A DNA stretch of 64,000 nucleotides. Origin: Agapetus fuscipes. Taxonomy: Eukaryota > Arthropoda > Insecta > Trichoptera > Glossosomatidae. The stretch lies in assembly GCA_951799405.1 (NCBI GenBank), contig OX637362.1:12448493-12512492 (forward strand), read 5' to 3'. Positions 1 through 10,085 of the stretch are shown one piece after another. Positions within the stretch are counted from its first letter, which is position 1, and the number at the start of each line of letters is the position of its first letter. Under the pieces are notes generated by a model. The model was not told where the DNA came from and ran no database searches. It saw only the letters and a program-made list of their open reading frames with translations. Made by a program: the position numbers and the translations under genes.

Positions 1-235
1 ATATTTCCATTTTTTTTAAATATTTTTCTGGTTTTGTGTATTTCTGGATTTTTGTATTTTCTGCATTTTTGTATTTTTCTTCCACGTACTTTTCTATTGC
101 TGTATTTTTTATGGCTGGTCATGTATTGCACCCTCCACATGATTAAACTGGAATCAACATTTTATTATTATTATTCAAAACGCATATCAAATGCATGCCC
201 GCAAAAACACACGTTTGTTACGATTTGTTACGATC

Positions 236-335
236 ACCAATTGTTACGATTTTTTTTAGGGTTCGAAAGTCTTTCAATTAACAACACTGGTCTTCTTTTA
301 CAGTTATTTATTTTACACTTTTAAATTTATTTTAA
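236..335 (-). mobile_element. LTR fragment, 3' end of a Gypsy-like LTR
   Basis: On the minus strand this ends ...CGTAACAA after an AT-rich tract containing the AGACTTTCGAACCC motif. The same motif and tract recur at 5985-6090 and 36221-36310, so it is repetitive. The TGTTACG-type end matches the complete solo LTR at 42727-43392. The 5' boundary of the fragment is not clear. Confidence 0.45.
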
Positions 336-487
336 CAAAGACAGTCTCGATTATTCCATTACACTGGTTTTAGTTCACTGGTCAAATTTGTGCGACGTAT
401 GGGTGAAGCTCACAGATGACTGACTGACTAGTGCAAGCAACTTACACCCTTAGCTCAATTATTGATTATTTTATGATGATGTTCTAT

Positions 488-850
488 AATCTATAATCTA
501 TAATCTAAGTTGCAAGTATATATTCATTTAAAGCTCTCAGATGTATGCCCACAAACCAACAAGTGTAGTTCGCGCTTACAAATGCTGAATGTGTACTTAC
601 AAATAAAATCCAAACCTCAAATGAACATAAGCCCCACAACTTTTGCCGACCTTCCCTGAAACAGGGGTGACATTGGCAAAGTGAACCATTTTTTACAGTA
701 TGGGTGGTCAGCCTCATACCAACCTATAAGTCAAGGAATATGAATAATAAATTACATTTAAATATAAAAAAGAACAAAACCTTACAAAGAAATCTATACA
801 AAAAAAAGTCAAAAATTTCCTATGCAAAAAATGTAGCAAATGAATACACC
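488..850 (-). mobile_element. LINE-A 3' UTR with TAGATTA tail
   Basis: Reading the minus strand, coding sequence at 855-1128 runs directly into this block, which ends in repeated TAGATTATAGATTA. This is the copy that shows the very common 3' UTR repeat belongs to a non-LTR retrotransposon. Conserved landmarks in order are CTTGACTTATAGGTTGGTATG, ACTGTAAAAAATGGTTCACTT, CCCTGTTTCAGGGAAGGTCG and GCAACTTAGATTATAG. It is almost identical to 37505-37890. Confidence 0.8.
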
Positions 851-854
851 AACA

Positions 855-1128
855 TTAGAAATCAACACTGCAGATTAGCCGCCACTTCTTCCTGTCCTTG
901 CATACTTCTTTCATTTCATCCAGAGTCATAACCTTTTTCATACAAGTCCTCCTTTTATTATGACTCTGGATATCCCATTCATTCGCTATTTCAGAGATTT
1001 GATCCTTCCATACTTTTCTCGGTCTTCCTCTACCACGACATCCATCTATTCTAGCAACATATACTCTCTTCGTCAATCTTTCATCACTCATTCTCTCCAA
1101 ATGCCCGAACCATCTGAACATGTTGATT
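855..1128 (-). pseudogene. LINE-A ORF2 C-terminus, truncated
   Basis: The translated minus strand reads MFRWFGHLERMSDERLTKRVY, then GRGRPRKVWKDQI, then KEVCKDRKKWR. This is the familiar C-terminal tail of endonuclease/reverse transcriptase ORF2 proteins of non-LTR retrotransposons, downstream of the catalytic domain. The first residues of the longer frame, up to 1172, come from a different sequence: the inverted repeat around the motif at 1211-1249. The copy is therefore 5' truncated near 1128, typical of incomplete target-primed reverse transcription. It keeps an open frame to its stop and joins its own 3' UTR, so it is relatively young. The exact clade is uncertain. Confidence 0.8.
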
Positions 1129-1132
1129 CTTA

Positions 1133-1315
1133 TAAATAAATTACTAATAAAAAACTGTTTGTTTTCACTCATCTAATTGTTGTCTTGTATGTAATGTCTT
1201 GATTGTAATCTTACCTGATGATGACCTATAGGGTCGAAAACGTTAGTAATATATATTTGAAATAAATTCATATATTGAGTGAAAAGAAACAGTGTTTAAT
1301 TAGTAATTTGTTTTT
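1133..1315. repeat. Inverted repeat flanking the hammerhead-like motif
   Basis: About 40 bp at 1133-1173 pairs imperfectly with 1275-1315 (shared core GAGTGAAAA.AAACAGT.TTT). The arms enclose the motif at 1211-1249, so a transcript or single strand would carry it in the loop of a larger hairpin. This resembles the palindrome at 45921-46168 in general design. Confidence 0.55.
1211..1249 (+). ncRNA. Hammerhead-ribozyme-like motif of Penelope type
   Basis: Seen in order: TTAC (stem I), CTGATGA (core), one T, GACC-TATAG-GGTC (stem II), GAA, AACGTT (a minimal stem III), A as the cleavage-site base, then GTAA closing stem I. The invariant CUGANGA and GAA boxes are intact. Minimal type I hammerheads with a tiny stem III are known from Penelope-like elements. 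The extra nucleotide between CUGANGA and stem II departs from the textbook fold, so activity is not assured. Confidence 0.55.
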
Positions 1316-1659
1316 AAGAAAACATAAATAATCAATCACATAACTTTCCGTTTACGTGTCCGAAGCGCTACCACTAGACTACGGACAGTAGTTCATCATA
1401 ATGAAAACTTGTCGAGTCAAAAGACGTACTCGCGGTTTGTTCCAGCTGTCTTTAGCGGTAGTCCACAAGCGCAGTCACCAACAGTCACGTACTGTCCGCA
1501 AAGTTGGCAGTCGGAGGGAACAAATGCATTTGACACTTGTTCACTGGGCGGGCAAGGAAGGGCAGCACAAAACACCGACTTCTGCGGTGCAAGAACAGAC
1601 CGCACATTTGAAGGAACATTATGTAATTGATGGTAGTAATAAAATCATTAGGATAATAG

Positions 1660-1891
1660 TTCCTTAACTGATAGGTTGGTATATGTGACGGACCACCCAT
1701 ACTGTAAAAAATGGTGCACTTTGCTAATACCCCTGTGTGAGGTAAGGTCGGCAAAAGCTGCAGGGTTTATGTTCATTTGAGGTTTGGATTTTATTTGTAA
1801 GTATGTATTCAGCATTTGTAAGCGTGAACTACACGAGTTTATTTGTGGGCATGCATAGACTATATTAGATATAGCTTTGCAACTTAGATTA
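1660..1891 (+). mobile_element. LINE-A 3' UTR copy inside a LINE-P fragment
   Basis: Begins TCCTTAACTGATAGGTTGG and ends GCAACTTAGATTAAAG. It abuts minus-strand LINE-P coding sequence at 1893, so it appears to have landed in or next to that remnant. Confidence 0.75.
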
Positions 1892-1892
1892 A

Positions 1893-2063
1893 AGATACCA
1901 CCAACCATTTGCTTTCTCTTACACACTATATTCTCAAGTTCCCCTACCATCTTCCCATTCTTTTCAAACATACTTCCCAAGCATCTAATTTCATCCACAA
2001 TTTCAACTCTTGTAGCATTTCACATGAACGTGTTTTCTTCAGCTTCATTTTTGCTGTCAAAAA
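1893..2063 (-). pseudogene. Non-LTR reverse transcriptase fragment (after the palm)
   Basis: Translation gives MDEIRCLGSMFEKNGKMVGELENIVCKRKQ, a match in pattern to the YLGS..., E-I-ENRV...K stretch that follows the YADD box in non-LTR reverse transcriptases. It continues only to the abutting LINE-A copy. There are too few residues to name a clade. Confidence 0.6.
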
Positions 2064-2129
2064 TTACATAATTGTAAAATGTAATATGTTACTTGTGTTA
2101 AATTCTTTAGTTCATATTATTCGCCCCCC

Positions 2130-2650
2130 CAACCCTGCGTAGATCCCTAGCATCGATAAAACTGGTCGACAGAGTGAGAAGTGACCCGCTGCTCCCTGCT
2201 TTCAAGGACATGTTCCAGCACCCAAACAAGCGACTCAAGTCCAGTAACCCCATCTGGACAATTGATGATCGGAGTAGGGATGCTACATTGCAATGGAAGT
2301 CCATATGGGAGGAGAAAAACTTTAAAAACCACGAGCTGATCACTCTGCCACACCAAGAGGTCCCAGCGTTTAATCTTACGAGAGGACTGTGGACGACCTT
2401 GAATGAGATCCGAACCGAGCAAGGCCGTTGCAACTTCTTGCTCCATAGATGGGGATTAGCTCCATCTCCAGGATGTGACTGTGGGGTGGAGAACCAGACT
2501 GTCCGGCCAAAAGACACCCTCCTGGCCTGAAAGACCTCCACGAAGCCACGCCAGGAGCAGTGAAGTGGATAGAGGGCTTGGATCTTGTCTCTGACACGGC
2601 CCAACGGCCAAGTGATTTGCTGTGCTTGCCGGCCATACGCAAAGTGAAGT
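2130..2650 (+). pseudogene. LINE-Z C-terminus with Cys-rich motif and 3' tail
   Basis: The frame at 2174-2530 contains TTLNEIRTEQGRCNFLLHRWG followed by CDCGVENQTV. This pattern (R-x-GRC..LLHRWG, then CxCG...QT) is the C-terminal Cys/His segment of a Jockey/CR1-type ORF2. The usual following HI...C residues are missing, replaced by an out-of-frame stretch ending at 2530. The remaining coding tail (DLHEA-PGAVKWIEGLDL) follows in another frame, then a GTAAAGTAAGTA tail. A second copy of the last 100 bp sits at 55646-55745. Confidence 0.7.
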
Positions 2651-2652
2651 AA

Positions 2653-3221
2653 AGTAAGTATTATTTTTTCTGAATAAATATTTGTTTAAAAATAGGCTGG
2701 CATTTAATATGAATTTTAAATTTCAATTTATATTTGCAACTCAGATTGTAGATTATTGATTTATTGAAGCGCAAGTACTCTGTTTTCTGCTCGAGAGCTT
2801 AAATATTAAAAAGTCAATCGATCAATCGCGCTCTTGTATTTTCACAATTTTTCAAAAATTTGCAACGCTCGCTCGGAAATCCTTCGAGTGAAATTTACAG
2901 ATTTCTCCAGCATTGGTCGCACACGTATGAAACTAAAGTTGGTTTCTTTCTTTTATTTCTGGCCCCGGTTGGCGTTCCCTGGAGGCGGAACGCGGACCGG
3001 GTTTTTCCACCCCTGGAGCTGTTCCCCCCCTTTGCCTGCGGTAAATGGGGATTTTCAATCGGATTTCTAAAAATCACGATCCCAAACAACAAAGTTATTT
3101 TTGATCCGGTAAAGTTTTTCACTCGAACGCGATGGAATTTATTTTTCAATCTGCCGAAAGTGTACAAACGCATTTGCGACGTTACGGTATTCTACTTGTA
3201 GACCGAGGAAGGAAAGAATCC
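2653..3221. other. No gene seen; short GC-rich island
   Basis: A degraded LINE-A tail (TTGCAACTCAGATTGTAGATTATT) lies at 2700-2760. Positions 2950-3060 are clearly more GC-rich than the surroundings and match nothing else in the window. Frames here overlap on both strands and show no family resemblance. Confidence 0.4.
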
Positions 3222-3295
3222 TATAACTGTTACTCTATCGCCATTACACTAAAGGTGGCCGGAGCTTTTGCAGATTTGCCTCCATGTATTCCTAT

Positions 3296-3524
3296 CAGTG
3301 GCGAAGGGTGCCATACAAGCCGGTTCCCATCGGTTTCCCGTTTAAAATGAGGCAGAAATTAAAATAAAGTAGACTGCATGGTTTCAATGGGGGAAAAATA
3401 CGTATTGTTTCTTTGGTTTTAAATGTATTTTTTTAGTTTGTGCCTATATTTTTTAACTATTTTGTTACATCATTTTAAAAGGGAAGCCGATGGAAACCAG
3501 CTTGTATGGCACCCTTCACCACTG
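3296..3524. mobile_element. hAT-type MITE with 8-bp target duplication
   Basis: The 44-bp terminal inverted repeats begin CAGTGGCGAAGGGTGCC and differ at about four positions. They are flanked by a perfect 8-bp duplication, ATTCCTAT, at 3288-3295 and 3525-3532. The CAGTGGCG start and 8-bp duplication are diagnostic of the hAT superfamily. The 229-bp element has no coding capacity. Confidence 0.9.
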
Positions 3525-3556
3525 ATTCCTATCATTGCACACCTCTTTCAATTCAT

Positions 3557-3692
3557 GAGAGAGCTAGAGGACCATGGATAGTTCCAGAATGCACTGAAGA
3601 CAAACAAATTTCTGGCATCATATGCACAAGCGCCCTTGGAGTAACTACATCACAAAACGGCGCTATAAAGAAATCATCAACTCATCATCATC
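3557..3692 (+). mobile_element. LINE-C 3' end (CR1/L2-like)
   Basis: Starts GAGAGAGCTAGAGGACC. It contains the inverted pair AGCGCC...GGCGCT and ends in TCATCATCATC. It is flanked by ATTCAT at 3551-3556 and 3693-3698, a plausible short target duplication. The copy at 35128-35265 begins at exactly the same internal position, so both may derive from one truncated source or a short non-autonomous version. Confidence 0.75.
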
Positions 3693-3914
3693 ATTCATAT
3701 CCATCACATTTTTCTTCTTTTACATGTGTTCGCTTTGTTTATTCGATTCTTTCACAATCTGATCCAGCTATACTTTTCTCGGTCTTCCATTTTCTCTTTT
3801 CCCTTTCACATTTACTCAGTATATATAATTTGTAAGTCTGTTGTAAGGAATCCAAGAAGCATTTAACGATGATAGTTTTCTTATCAACTTTTATTTTATA
3901 AATCAAATGATCTT

Positions 3915-4090
3915 TACAGGAAGCAGGCTTACTTTTGACAGTGCCGCAGGAGTTGCAAAGTGTATGTTCATGTGAGGTTTGGTTTGTTTTGAATTTACAA
4001 ATGCAGTATGCATAAGTGCAAACTCACATGTGCCTGCTTAAGGGCATGTATTAAAAATGAACCTTACATGCCAATACATCTATTCAACTT
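3915..4090 (+). mobile_element. LINE-A 3' UTR, diverged
   Basis: Keeps GCCGCAGGAGTTGCAAAGTG, TGTTCATGTGAGGTTTG and the terminal CAACTTAAAATATAATAATA. The terminal repeat is altered, which suggests an older copy. Confidence 0.6.
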
Positions 4091-5422
4091 AAAATATAAT
4101 AATAATAATTTATTTCCATAGATAAAAACAATACAATTCTGTAATAAGTGAAATACATTTTGAACTATATATTGAACAAACTTTATTTTGGAGGGCTGGA
4201 GTCTAAACTAGGTCTTGCCTGTTCTTATAGGTCTCCAGTCACTAAGATAATATAGATAATAACTAAGTCAATATAGATAATAGATAAATGCGAAGCGTTA
4301 TTAAGAGGAAATTTTTAGAGTCTACGGCCACCCAAAGAGAAAAAAAAATGGTTACAGTAACAGTTACTTAAGAAAAGCACAGCACACTGTTTTTACAGTG
4401 AATTGACAGTATGACTCACCCCTAGGGATGGGCAAGATTCAGGAACAGTATCCCAAGTATGAAGCCTTTCATTCAAAATCATACGAAAACGTTAATGTAA
4501 AAATACATTAAAACTTATACAAAACCTCTAGTGAGAGTTGGCTTTAAGTGGATTATTAAGTAAACGATGTTGTTCAGTGTGAACGTAGTTAATGTTTTAT
4601 ACTTTGAGTACAAACTATGCTTCGGGTGGAGCGCTAACTGCCTAGTTCAGACGGGCCGATCTCTTTAGCAGCAAGTAGCGAATGGTTAGTGGAATAAAGT
4701 GATCAGACGTAGATTGCCGGCAAGGAACAAACGGAAATAACCGACTTTGTTCGAGCACATAACGAGTGGTGTTTTGTTATTCACTCTTTAGCTAGATGCA
4801 TGAGAGCTCTACGAAAAACTGTAGGTTTTGACCTTTCCGTTTGGTTTCCCTGCCCTCGAAGGCTACCTTTTGGACAGGAGAGCTTCGACATTGAGGCTCT
4901 TTACTTTTATAAACGTTCGTCTCATGGACCGTAGCTTCCAAAGACGAAACCCTAAGAAATGCCACAATATGGCAGAGACTCAAGCCAGTAATCATGATGT
5001 GTTATACTGTTTTAGATCTGACCAATTTACCCTCTCATTAGTTTCTCATTGTTTTGCCTAGTTATTAAGGAAATTCAGGTATATTCTAATTATTCCTCAA
5101 TTCCTTTTTAGTCCCGAAAGTAAAGTTTGATAAAAGTAAAACAAAAAACAGCCTCAAATGAATGCACACAGACACACCTGCTTCCAGCAAACGACAATGC
5201 AGTGGCTGCCGCTAGTCACTGAAGATATCTCACATAAGTAGTTCTAAAGCGTTTTTCTTCTAAATTCCTTTTGACTTGAAGGTGACGAGATAGTGATTTG
5301 CGTCCAAATAAAAGGTGTAGTGTGATTTTTTTTATCTATGGAGTTCTTTCGCAAGCGCTAGCAAGCTCCGACATGGATTAATATCCAAAGTGTAAGAAAT
5401 TTAGCACAATATCACTTATGAA
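4091..5422. other. 1.3 kb without recognised features
   Basis: AT-rich. A frame of 77 codons at 4828-5061 resembles nothing I know. No inverted termini, tandem structure or RNA gene was recognised. Confidence 0.4.
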
Positions 5423-5747
5423 CACGCAAACGTAAACACAATTAAGCTACACATATAGTGCAACTTTTTGCCGCGTTACATCCCCGAAAGGTCACACATG
5501 GTGAGTGAATCTATTTATTTTTACAGGTAAGGGGGCCGGCCTTCCACCAACCACTTGAAGTGGGGGGATTCCCAGCTTTCGAGGGGGCTGGCTTGTGAAG
5601 GCTGAGTAAACCTTGCCGGTTTTTTTTATCTAAAGTTTGAAATAAACACCGAAACGGGAAATCATTTCTGACACCCTTGGCGGGATTCGAACCCGAGCTC
5701 TCGACATAGAATGCAAGCTCTCTGTACCAACTGAGCTATCGACCGGA
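5423..5747 (-). mobile_element. SINE-A, full length
   Basis: On the minus strand it starts TCCGGTCGATAGCTCAGTTGG (A box) and has a B box (GGTTCGAATCCCGCC). The conserved body follows (GTTTCGGTGTTTATTTC, GGCAAGGTTTACTCAGCC, GGCCGGCCCCCTTACCTG), ending in the CACTATATGTGTAGCTTA-type tail. The head shows tRNA origin and RNA polymerase III transcription; the body is not tRNA-like. Confidence 0.85.
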
Positions 5748-5984
5748 AGTAAATACTACATCCGTTTGAACGTGGCGCTATCTTGCGGCGCTCCTCTGTC
5801 AACCATCTCTTTATTGTCCGCAATGATTAATGTATCCGAGTTTTTGCTTCGCTAAAACACAGGAGATATACGGAGCGAAGACAAGCCGGGAGTTTTTGTT
5901 GCGGATTGTATCCATATCAAGGGAGAAGTTGGTGCTTTGTTGTCACACGCAACTAAGCTACATAAATAGTGTAATTTCTTACCT

Positions 5985-6300
5985 ATTGTAATGTTATTAG
6001 GTTCGAAAAGTCTATAAATTAAAACACACAGGTCTTCTTTCAGGATCTTTATTTAAACTTAATTAATTTTACAAATTTACATTCATTTTTAACTCTTTTG
6101 GTAACAAAAAAATATTTTTCACAGTTTGGTATCGCTTACACTCTTCGAATCAAAGCCAACTATCACATAGGCTTAGCACACTCAAAACTCCACCTTATAT
6201 ACTTCACAGACAGTACTTTCCAGTCACTAGTTTTGCCAGCACATTCCCGAATATTCTACCAAGTTCGAGACTACAAAAGGATCATTTAATTTCTAGATTT
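5985..6300 (-). mobile_element. LTR-like repeat
   Basis: Shares the TTCGAAAAGTCT...GGTCTTCTTTCAG block with 240-300 and 36225-36285. The region then shows the LTR pattern of a promoter-like TATATA segment near 6198 on the minus strand. Neither boundary has a clear TG/CA end. Confidence 0.4.
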
Positions 6301-6394
6301 CTTAGGTCTATTGCTACCTACGATGTATACCTATATTAATCTACTCTTTATATTACACTATGTTATCCTCGAAGGAGGATTCAGGACCTTTTTA

Positions 6395-6492
6395 TTTTGA
6401 CGGGTAAAGCGACAGGCGTCACACTGAACACTTCCGTTGAAGTGGATTCTTCCAGCTCTCGAAAGGGCTGGTTCTCGACACCCTCGGTGGGG
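6395..6492 (-). mobile_element. SINE-A remnant with internal deletion
   Basis: Contains TTTTTATTTTGACGGGTAAAG, the hairpin region CTTCCGTTGAAGTGG and then GACACCCTCGGTGGGGATCG (B box). The part between CTGGTTCTC and GACACCC has been lost. Confidence 0.7.
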
Positions 6493-6989
6493 ATCGAACC
6501 TTTAAGAAATAATTCTGTTGATTCGAAGCAGACATTTTTCAAAAGCACATTTCTTGATTGAAAAGAAAGCTGCGTACTTATTTATCTTTTGTTCAGGTTA
6601 AAGCACAATATAACACACACAAAGAGAAAGCCATTTTTTTTGTTCCTTACCTTTTTAACAAGTTAACATAAAAGAGACTGTCTTTAAAGTGTTCACGTGA
6701 GCAGGTCTCCCTATTTTAATGTTGGGATTTTTTCCTTTGAATTAAAACCATTTATACACGAAACAAAAAAATGGTTGACAAGTAAATCACTCTTTAGGAG
6801 TGCCGACGTATATTCTATACATAATTCATTTACGCAATCGATCTGAGATTTACACGAAATGTTTTATACTCCGAGTCTTGAAGTAGGGATTCTTTTGAAG
6901 ATTTTTTGTTGTTGCATTAACAAACTCGATACAAACAAAGATCGCTGGTAAATAATTGTTTTTGTATTTTTTCCTTAGAAAAAACTGAA
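6493..6989. other. No feature recognised
   Basis: AT-rich sequence with short homopolymer runs between a SINE remnant and a LINE-P piece. I could not link it to any repeat in the window. Confidence 0.35.
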
Positions 6990-6994
6990 TTGCA

Positions 6995-7785
6995 AACGTT
7001 ATATGGGGCTCTCCTAAGTGCGATGCATCTAAGATCTATAATCTGAGTTGCAAGGATATATTCATTTAAAGCTCTCAAATGAATGCCTACAAACAAACAC
7101 GTGTAGTTCACGCTTACAAATGCTGAATGTGTACTTACAAATAAAATCCAAACCTCAAATGAACATAAGCCCTACAACTTTTGCCGACGTTCCCTGACAC
7201 AAGGGTGACATTGGCAAAGTGAACCATTTTTTACAGTACGGGTGGTAAGCCTAAGCCTAAGCCTCATACGAACTTAATTGTCAAGGAATACAAATAATAA
7301 ATAACATTTAAATATAAAAAATAACAAACCCTTAAAAAGAAATCTTTACAAAAAAAGTCAATAATTTCCTATAAGAACAAATACCTAACAAATGAATAAG
7401 TCAACATAACAAATCAACATTGCAGATTGGCCGCCATACTATAAAAATAGTATGGCATGCGTTCGCATTGATTGCGAGTAAAGTGAACGGTATGAAGTTT
7501 TTAAGGGTGTAAGGCAAGGATGTGTGATGAGCCCATGGCTATTTAACATAGTCATGAAGTGTGTCAGAGATGCAAGGCTTAATAATTGTAGATTGATGAT
7601 AGGAGAGAGCAAAGTGAGTGTTCAAGTGTATGCGGATGATGCAGTTCTTTTATCTGATTCAACAGTAGAATTGCAATCAATGCCCTCTCAAAAGAAGATA
7701 GGTAATGATTTGAAGTTGAATGCAAGTAAAACTAATGTTTTGATTTTTGAAAGAAATTGTAAAAATATAAATTTCAAATAAATGG
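6995..7785 (+). pseudogene. LINE-P reverse transcriptase fragment, split by LINE-A
   Basis: The right part (7445-7785) encodes GVRQGCVMSPWLFNI, then VQVYADDAVLL. These are the conserved substrate-positioning motif and the YADD catalytic box of a non-LTR reverse transcriptase. A short left part (6995-7021) matches the sequence just upstream in the related copy at 53075-53275. The gap is a minus-strand LINE-A 3' UTR (7022-7430). The frame stays open for 85 codons around YADD but lacks the rest of the enzyme. Confidence 0.8.
7022..7430 (-). mobile_element. LINE-A 3' UTR copy, extended at its 5' side
   Basis: Ends (minus strand) in CTTGCAACTCAGATTATAG and extends upstream through the TTATTTGTATTCC tract to AATCTGCAATGTTG, the same extra 130 bp that precedes the UTR at 37505. 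It contains a short tandem GCCTAA triplication at 7250. Confidence 0.8.
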
Positions 7786-7944
7786 AAGGAATGTTGAATT
7801 TTAAGGCGAAAATTTTTGAGATTTTTTTTTTTTTTTTTTATAAAATTAGATTGAACTAAAACTGTGTAATTATTTTAAAACAATTGATTCGAGAAATATG
7901 TTTATTTTTTTTACAAACTCAATATTCTTAGTTTTATTTTATTT

Positions 7945-8367
7945 CTAAGGCCCTTCTAAGTGTAGTAATATTTTAGTTAACTATTACTTGAACTTTTATT
8001 TAAAATACTCAAGTTCGAGTTAACTAAAACTGAAAATTACCGAAGTATGAAGCCTCGCCCCCTAATCTTGGAGATAATTAAAATGCCATTCAAAAGCTTT
8101 AAAATAAACAATTATTCATAAAAATTATATGCCTAACCTTCATTAAGCTAGAAAACGACACAAAAAATGTTCAGTTTGCAACCACTTTGATGTATTCTTC
8201 CATTAAAAAAGAACAGCTGCTGTCAGTGAAGCGACGCCATCTTGAAAATCGTAAGTTTTAAAGTTTCTAAATTTGTATTGGCAAAATTCGGTGAGTGAAA
8301 TATTATGATGATTTAACTAAAATTGCATTTTAGTTAGCTTTACTTTACTTAAAATACCGGGCCTTAG
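7945..8367. mobile_element. Candidate MITE
   Basis: The termini CTAAGGCCC and GGGCCTTAG are perfect inverted repeats, and the subterminal stretches share TTTTAGTTA. The length of about 423 bp and lack of coding fit a MITE. No convincing target duplication was found and there is no second copy in the window, so this is tentative. Confidence 0.35.
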
Positions 8368-9116
8368 TAAGCAAATAAACGATGAATCTCTGAACTGAGT
8401 TTGTTAGTAGAGCTACTTCAAATAGTCCCATATTAAGTGTGTCCATCACCATCTTTGACCTCTATAATATGCCAGCAAACGCAATATGACCCGCCGAAAA
8501 GGTCTCTCTATTAGGTCGTAATGTACCTACCCCACAACGGACCAAAAATACACGTTTACACTAACAAATAGCGTTTTAATGAAAATAGATAAAAACTAAA
8601 ACATCGCACCTAGTGGCTCTTAAACTTCCATACATTTTTTTGGTTAACGCGACGGTTGAGTTAGGGCGTAATGTTTTATGCTTAGGTTACAGCAGGGATT
8701 CATAACCTTTTTATACACCAGAGCGTTTTCTTTAATATCAGTGGGGTGGCGGGAACCACTTTATTTTAATCGACAAACTCCTTCCATACCATTTAATTTT
8801 CTTATAATTTATTTTCTTAATTTATTAATAAATAATAAACAAAAATGTTTCAAAACAATTGAAATATTATACAAATTGCATACACAGAGAGAAATGTATA
8901 AACAAAACGAAAACAAAGGAAAAAAAACACAAATAAAAAGAACAGTTTTTATAAAAAATTATGTCAATGTGATCGTTGTCATTTCATAGCATTGGCTAAT
9001 AGTGCCTGATAATAAGGAAAGCATACAAAGAGAGGTTATTTCTGTAACTACGAGTATTTTTATAACGTGTTCAAACGGCAATATTTTACAACACAGAGCT
9101 TCCTGGTGGATAATAT

Positions 9117-9572
9117 TGTTACGTTTTTTTCTGAGGGTCCTTTTAATTAAAACACAAGTTCAACACAAGTTAGCCATACAGTTTATTTACACAGACTTTC
9201 TTACAATAGATTTATGTTTAACAGACTTATTTTAACAGATTTATTTTAACACACTTATTTATTTCGTACAGATTACAGTTATTTTACACCATATTGGTCG
9301 CCCTAGTAACTAGATATTCCTCTGTGTGAGTGCTTTGAAAGACTACTGCTCCAGCCGATTGCCACCCTTCTTATAGCGGAACCTAGGGGCCATTCCAGCA
9401 GGCCCTAGAAAGCTCCACCACCACACTTGTATAGACGATTCTGGACATATTTATTTCTTGAAGAGTCCATTTTCTACCTACATACACAACTTACAACTAC
9501 AATCGTCTGGGCCAGAACATTCTCTCAAAACACACGTACACCAATAAGCATCTACCAGTGTATTTCGTTACA
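9117..9572 (-). mobile_element. Solo LTR, Gypsy-like
   Basis: On the minus strand it begins TGTAACGAAATACACTGG and ends ...AACGTAACA, the TG...CA ends expected of an LTR. Flanking 4-bp sequences are ATAT and GTAT, a near match for a target duplication. It sits within the hAT element, so it inserted later. Confidence 0.65.
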
Positions 9573-9680
9573 GTATAGTGGTAGGTCGCAAAAAAAAAAA
9601 AAAAGGTAGGTCATCTAATCTAATTTAAGTTGTAGCATTGGGGATTCAAATTCCATCCATTCCCACAAGCAGAAAAAAAA

Positions 9681-9885
9681 ACGCAACTAAGCTACGCATA
9701 TAGTGTAACTTCTTGCCGCGTTATCACCGAAGGGGTCGCATGTGGCGAGTTGAACCTTTTTATTTTTAGAGGTAAGGGGGTCGGCCTTACGCCAACCACT
9801 TCAGTTAAAGTGGGGGTTTCCCAGCTACCGAAAGGGCTGGTACTCATTTCTTGTGAAGGCTGAGTAAACCTTGCCGGTATTTTAC
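9681..9885 (-). mobile_element. SINE-A, head missing
   Basis: The tail ACGCAACTAAGCTAC through GTAAACCTTGCCGGTATTTTA is well preserved. The tRNA-derived head has been lost, giving a 5'-truncated copy. Confidence 0.8.
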
Positions 9886-9894
9886 TTCAGACGT

Positions 9895-10085
9895 TAAAGA
9901 TAAGTCCGCACTTGCACATGCCGCATGTGAACCTACAACATAAAAACTCAAATTTCAAATGGACACACTACTTGCAACTGTTGCCGTCCTTCCCTGAAAC
10001 AGAGGTGACATATGCAACGTGAACCATTTTCTACAGCATGGGTGGTCAGCCGCATACCAATATATTCCTTAGTCAAGGAACAACC
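9895..10085 (-). mobile_element. LINE-A 3' UTR copy lacking its tail
   Basis: Runs from GCACTTGCACATGCCGCATG through CCTTCCCTGAAACAGAGGTG to TAGTCAAGGAAC. The terminal TAGATTA part is absent, replaced by the junction with SINE-A just to the left. Confidence 0.7.

Larger units (their letters stand above)
3222..3835 (-). pseudogene. LINE-P 3' region, interrupted twice
   Basis: The minus strand carries the LINE-P C-terminal segment and 3' end (GGCCACC..TTAG near 3250, the ...GGTCTTCC cognate near 3780) in three pieces: 3222-3295, 3525-3556 and 3693-3835. The gaps are a hAT-type MITE and a LINE-C 3' end. When the gaps are ignored the order matches the uninterrupted copy at 13684-14210. All reading frames are broken. 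Confidence 0.75.

Noticed and set aside
5423..5747. tRNA gene suggested by the A box and B box of SINE heads
   Set aside because: The cloverleaf does not fold properly (the anticodon arm is degraded), there is no acceptor-stem pairing, and the sequence continues into the common SINE body at every locus.
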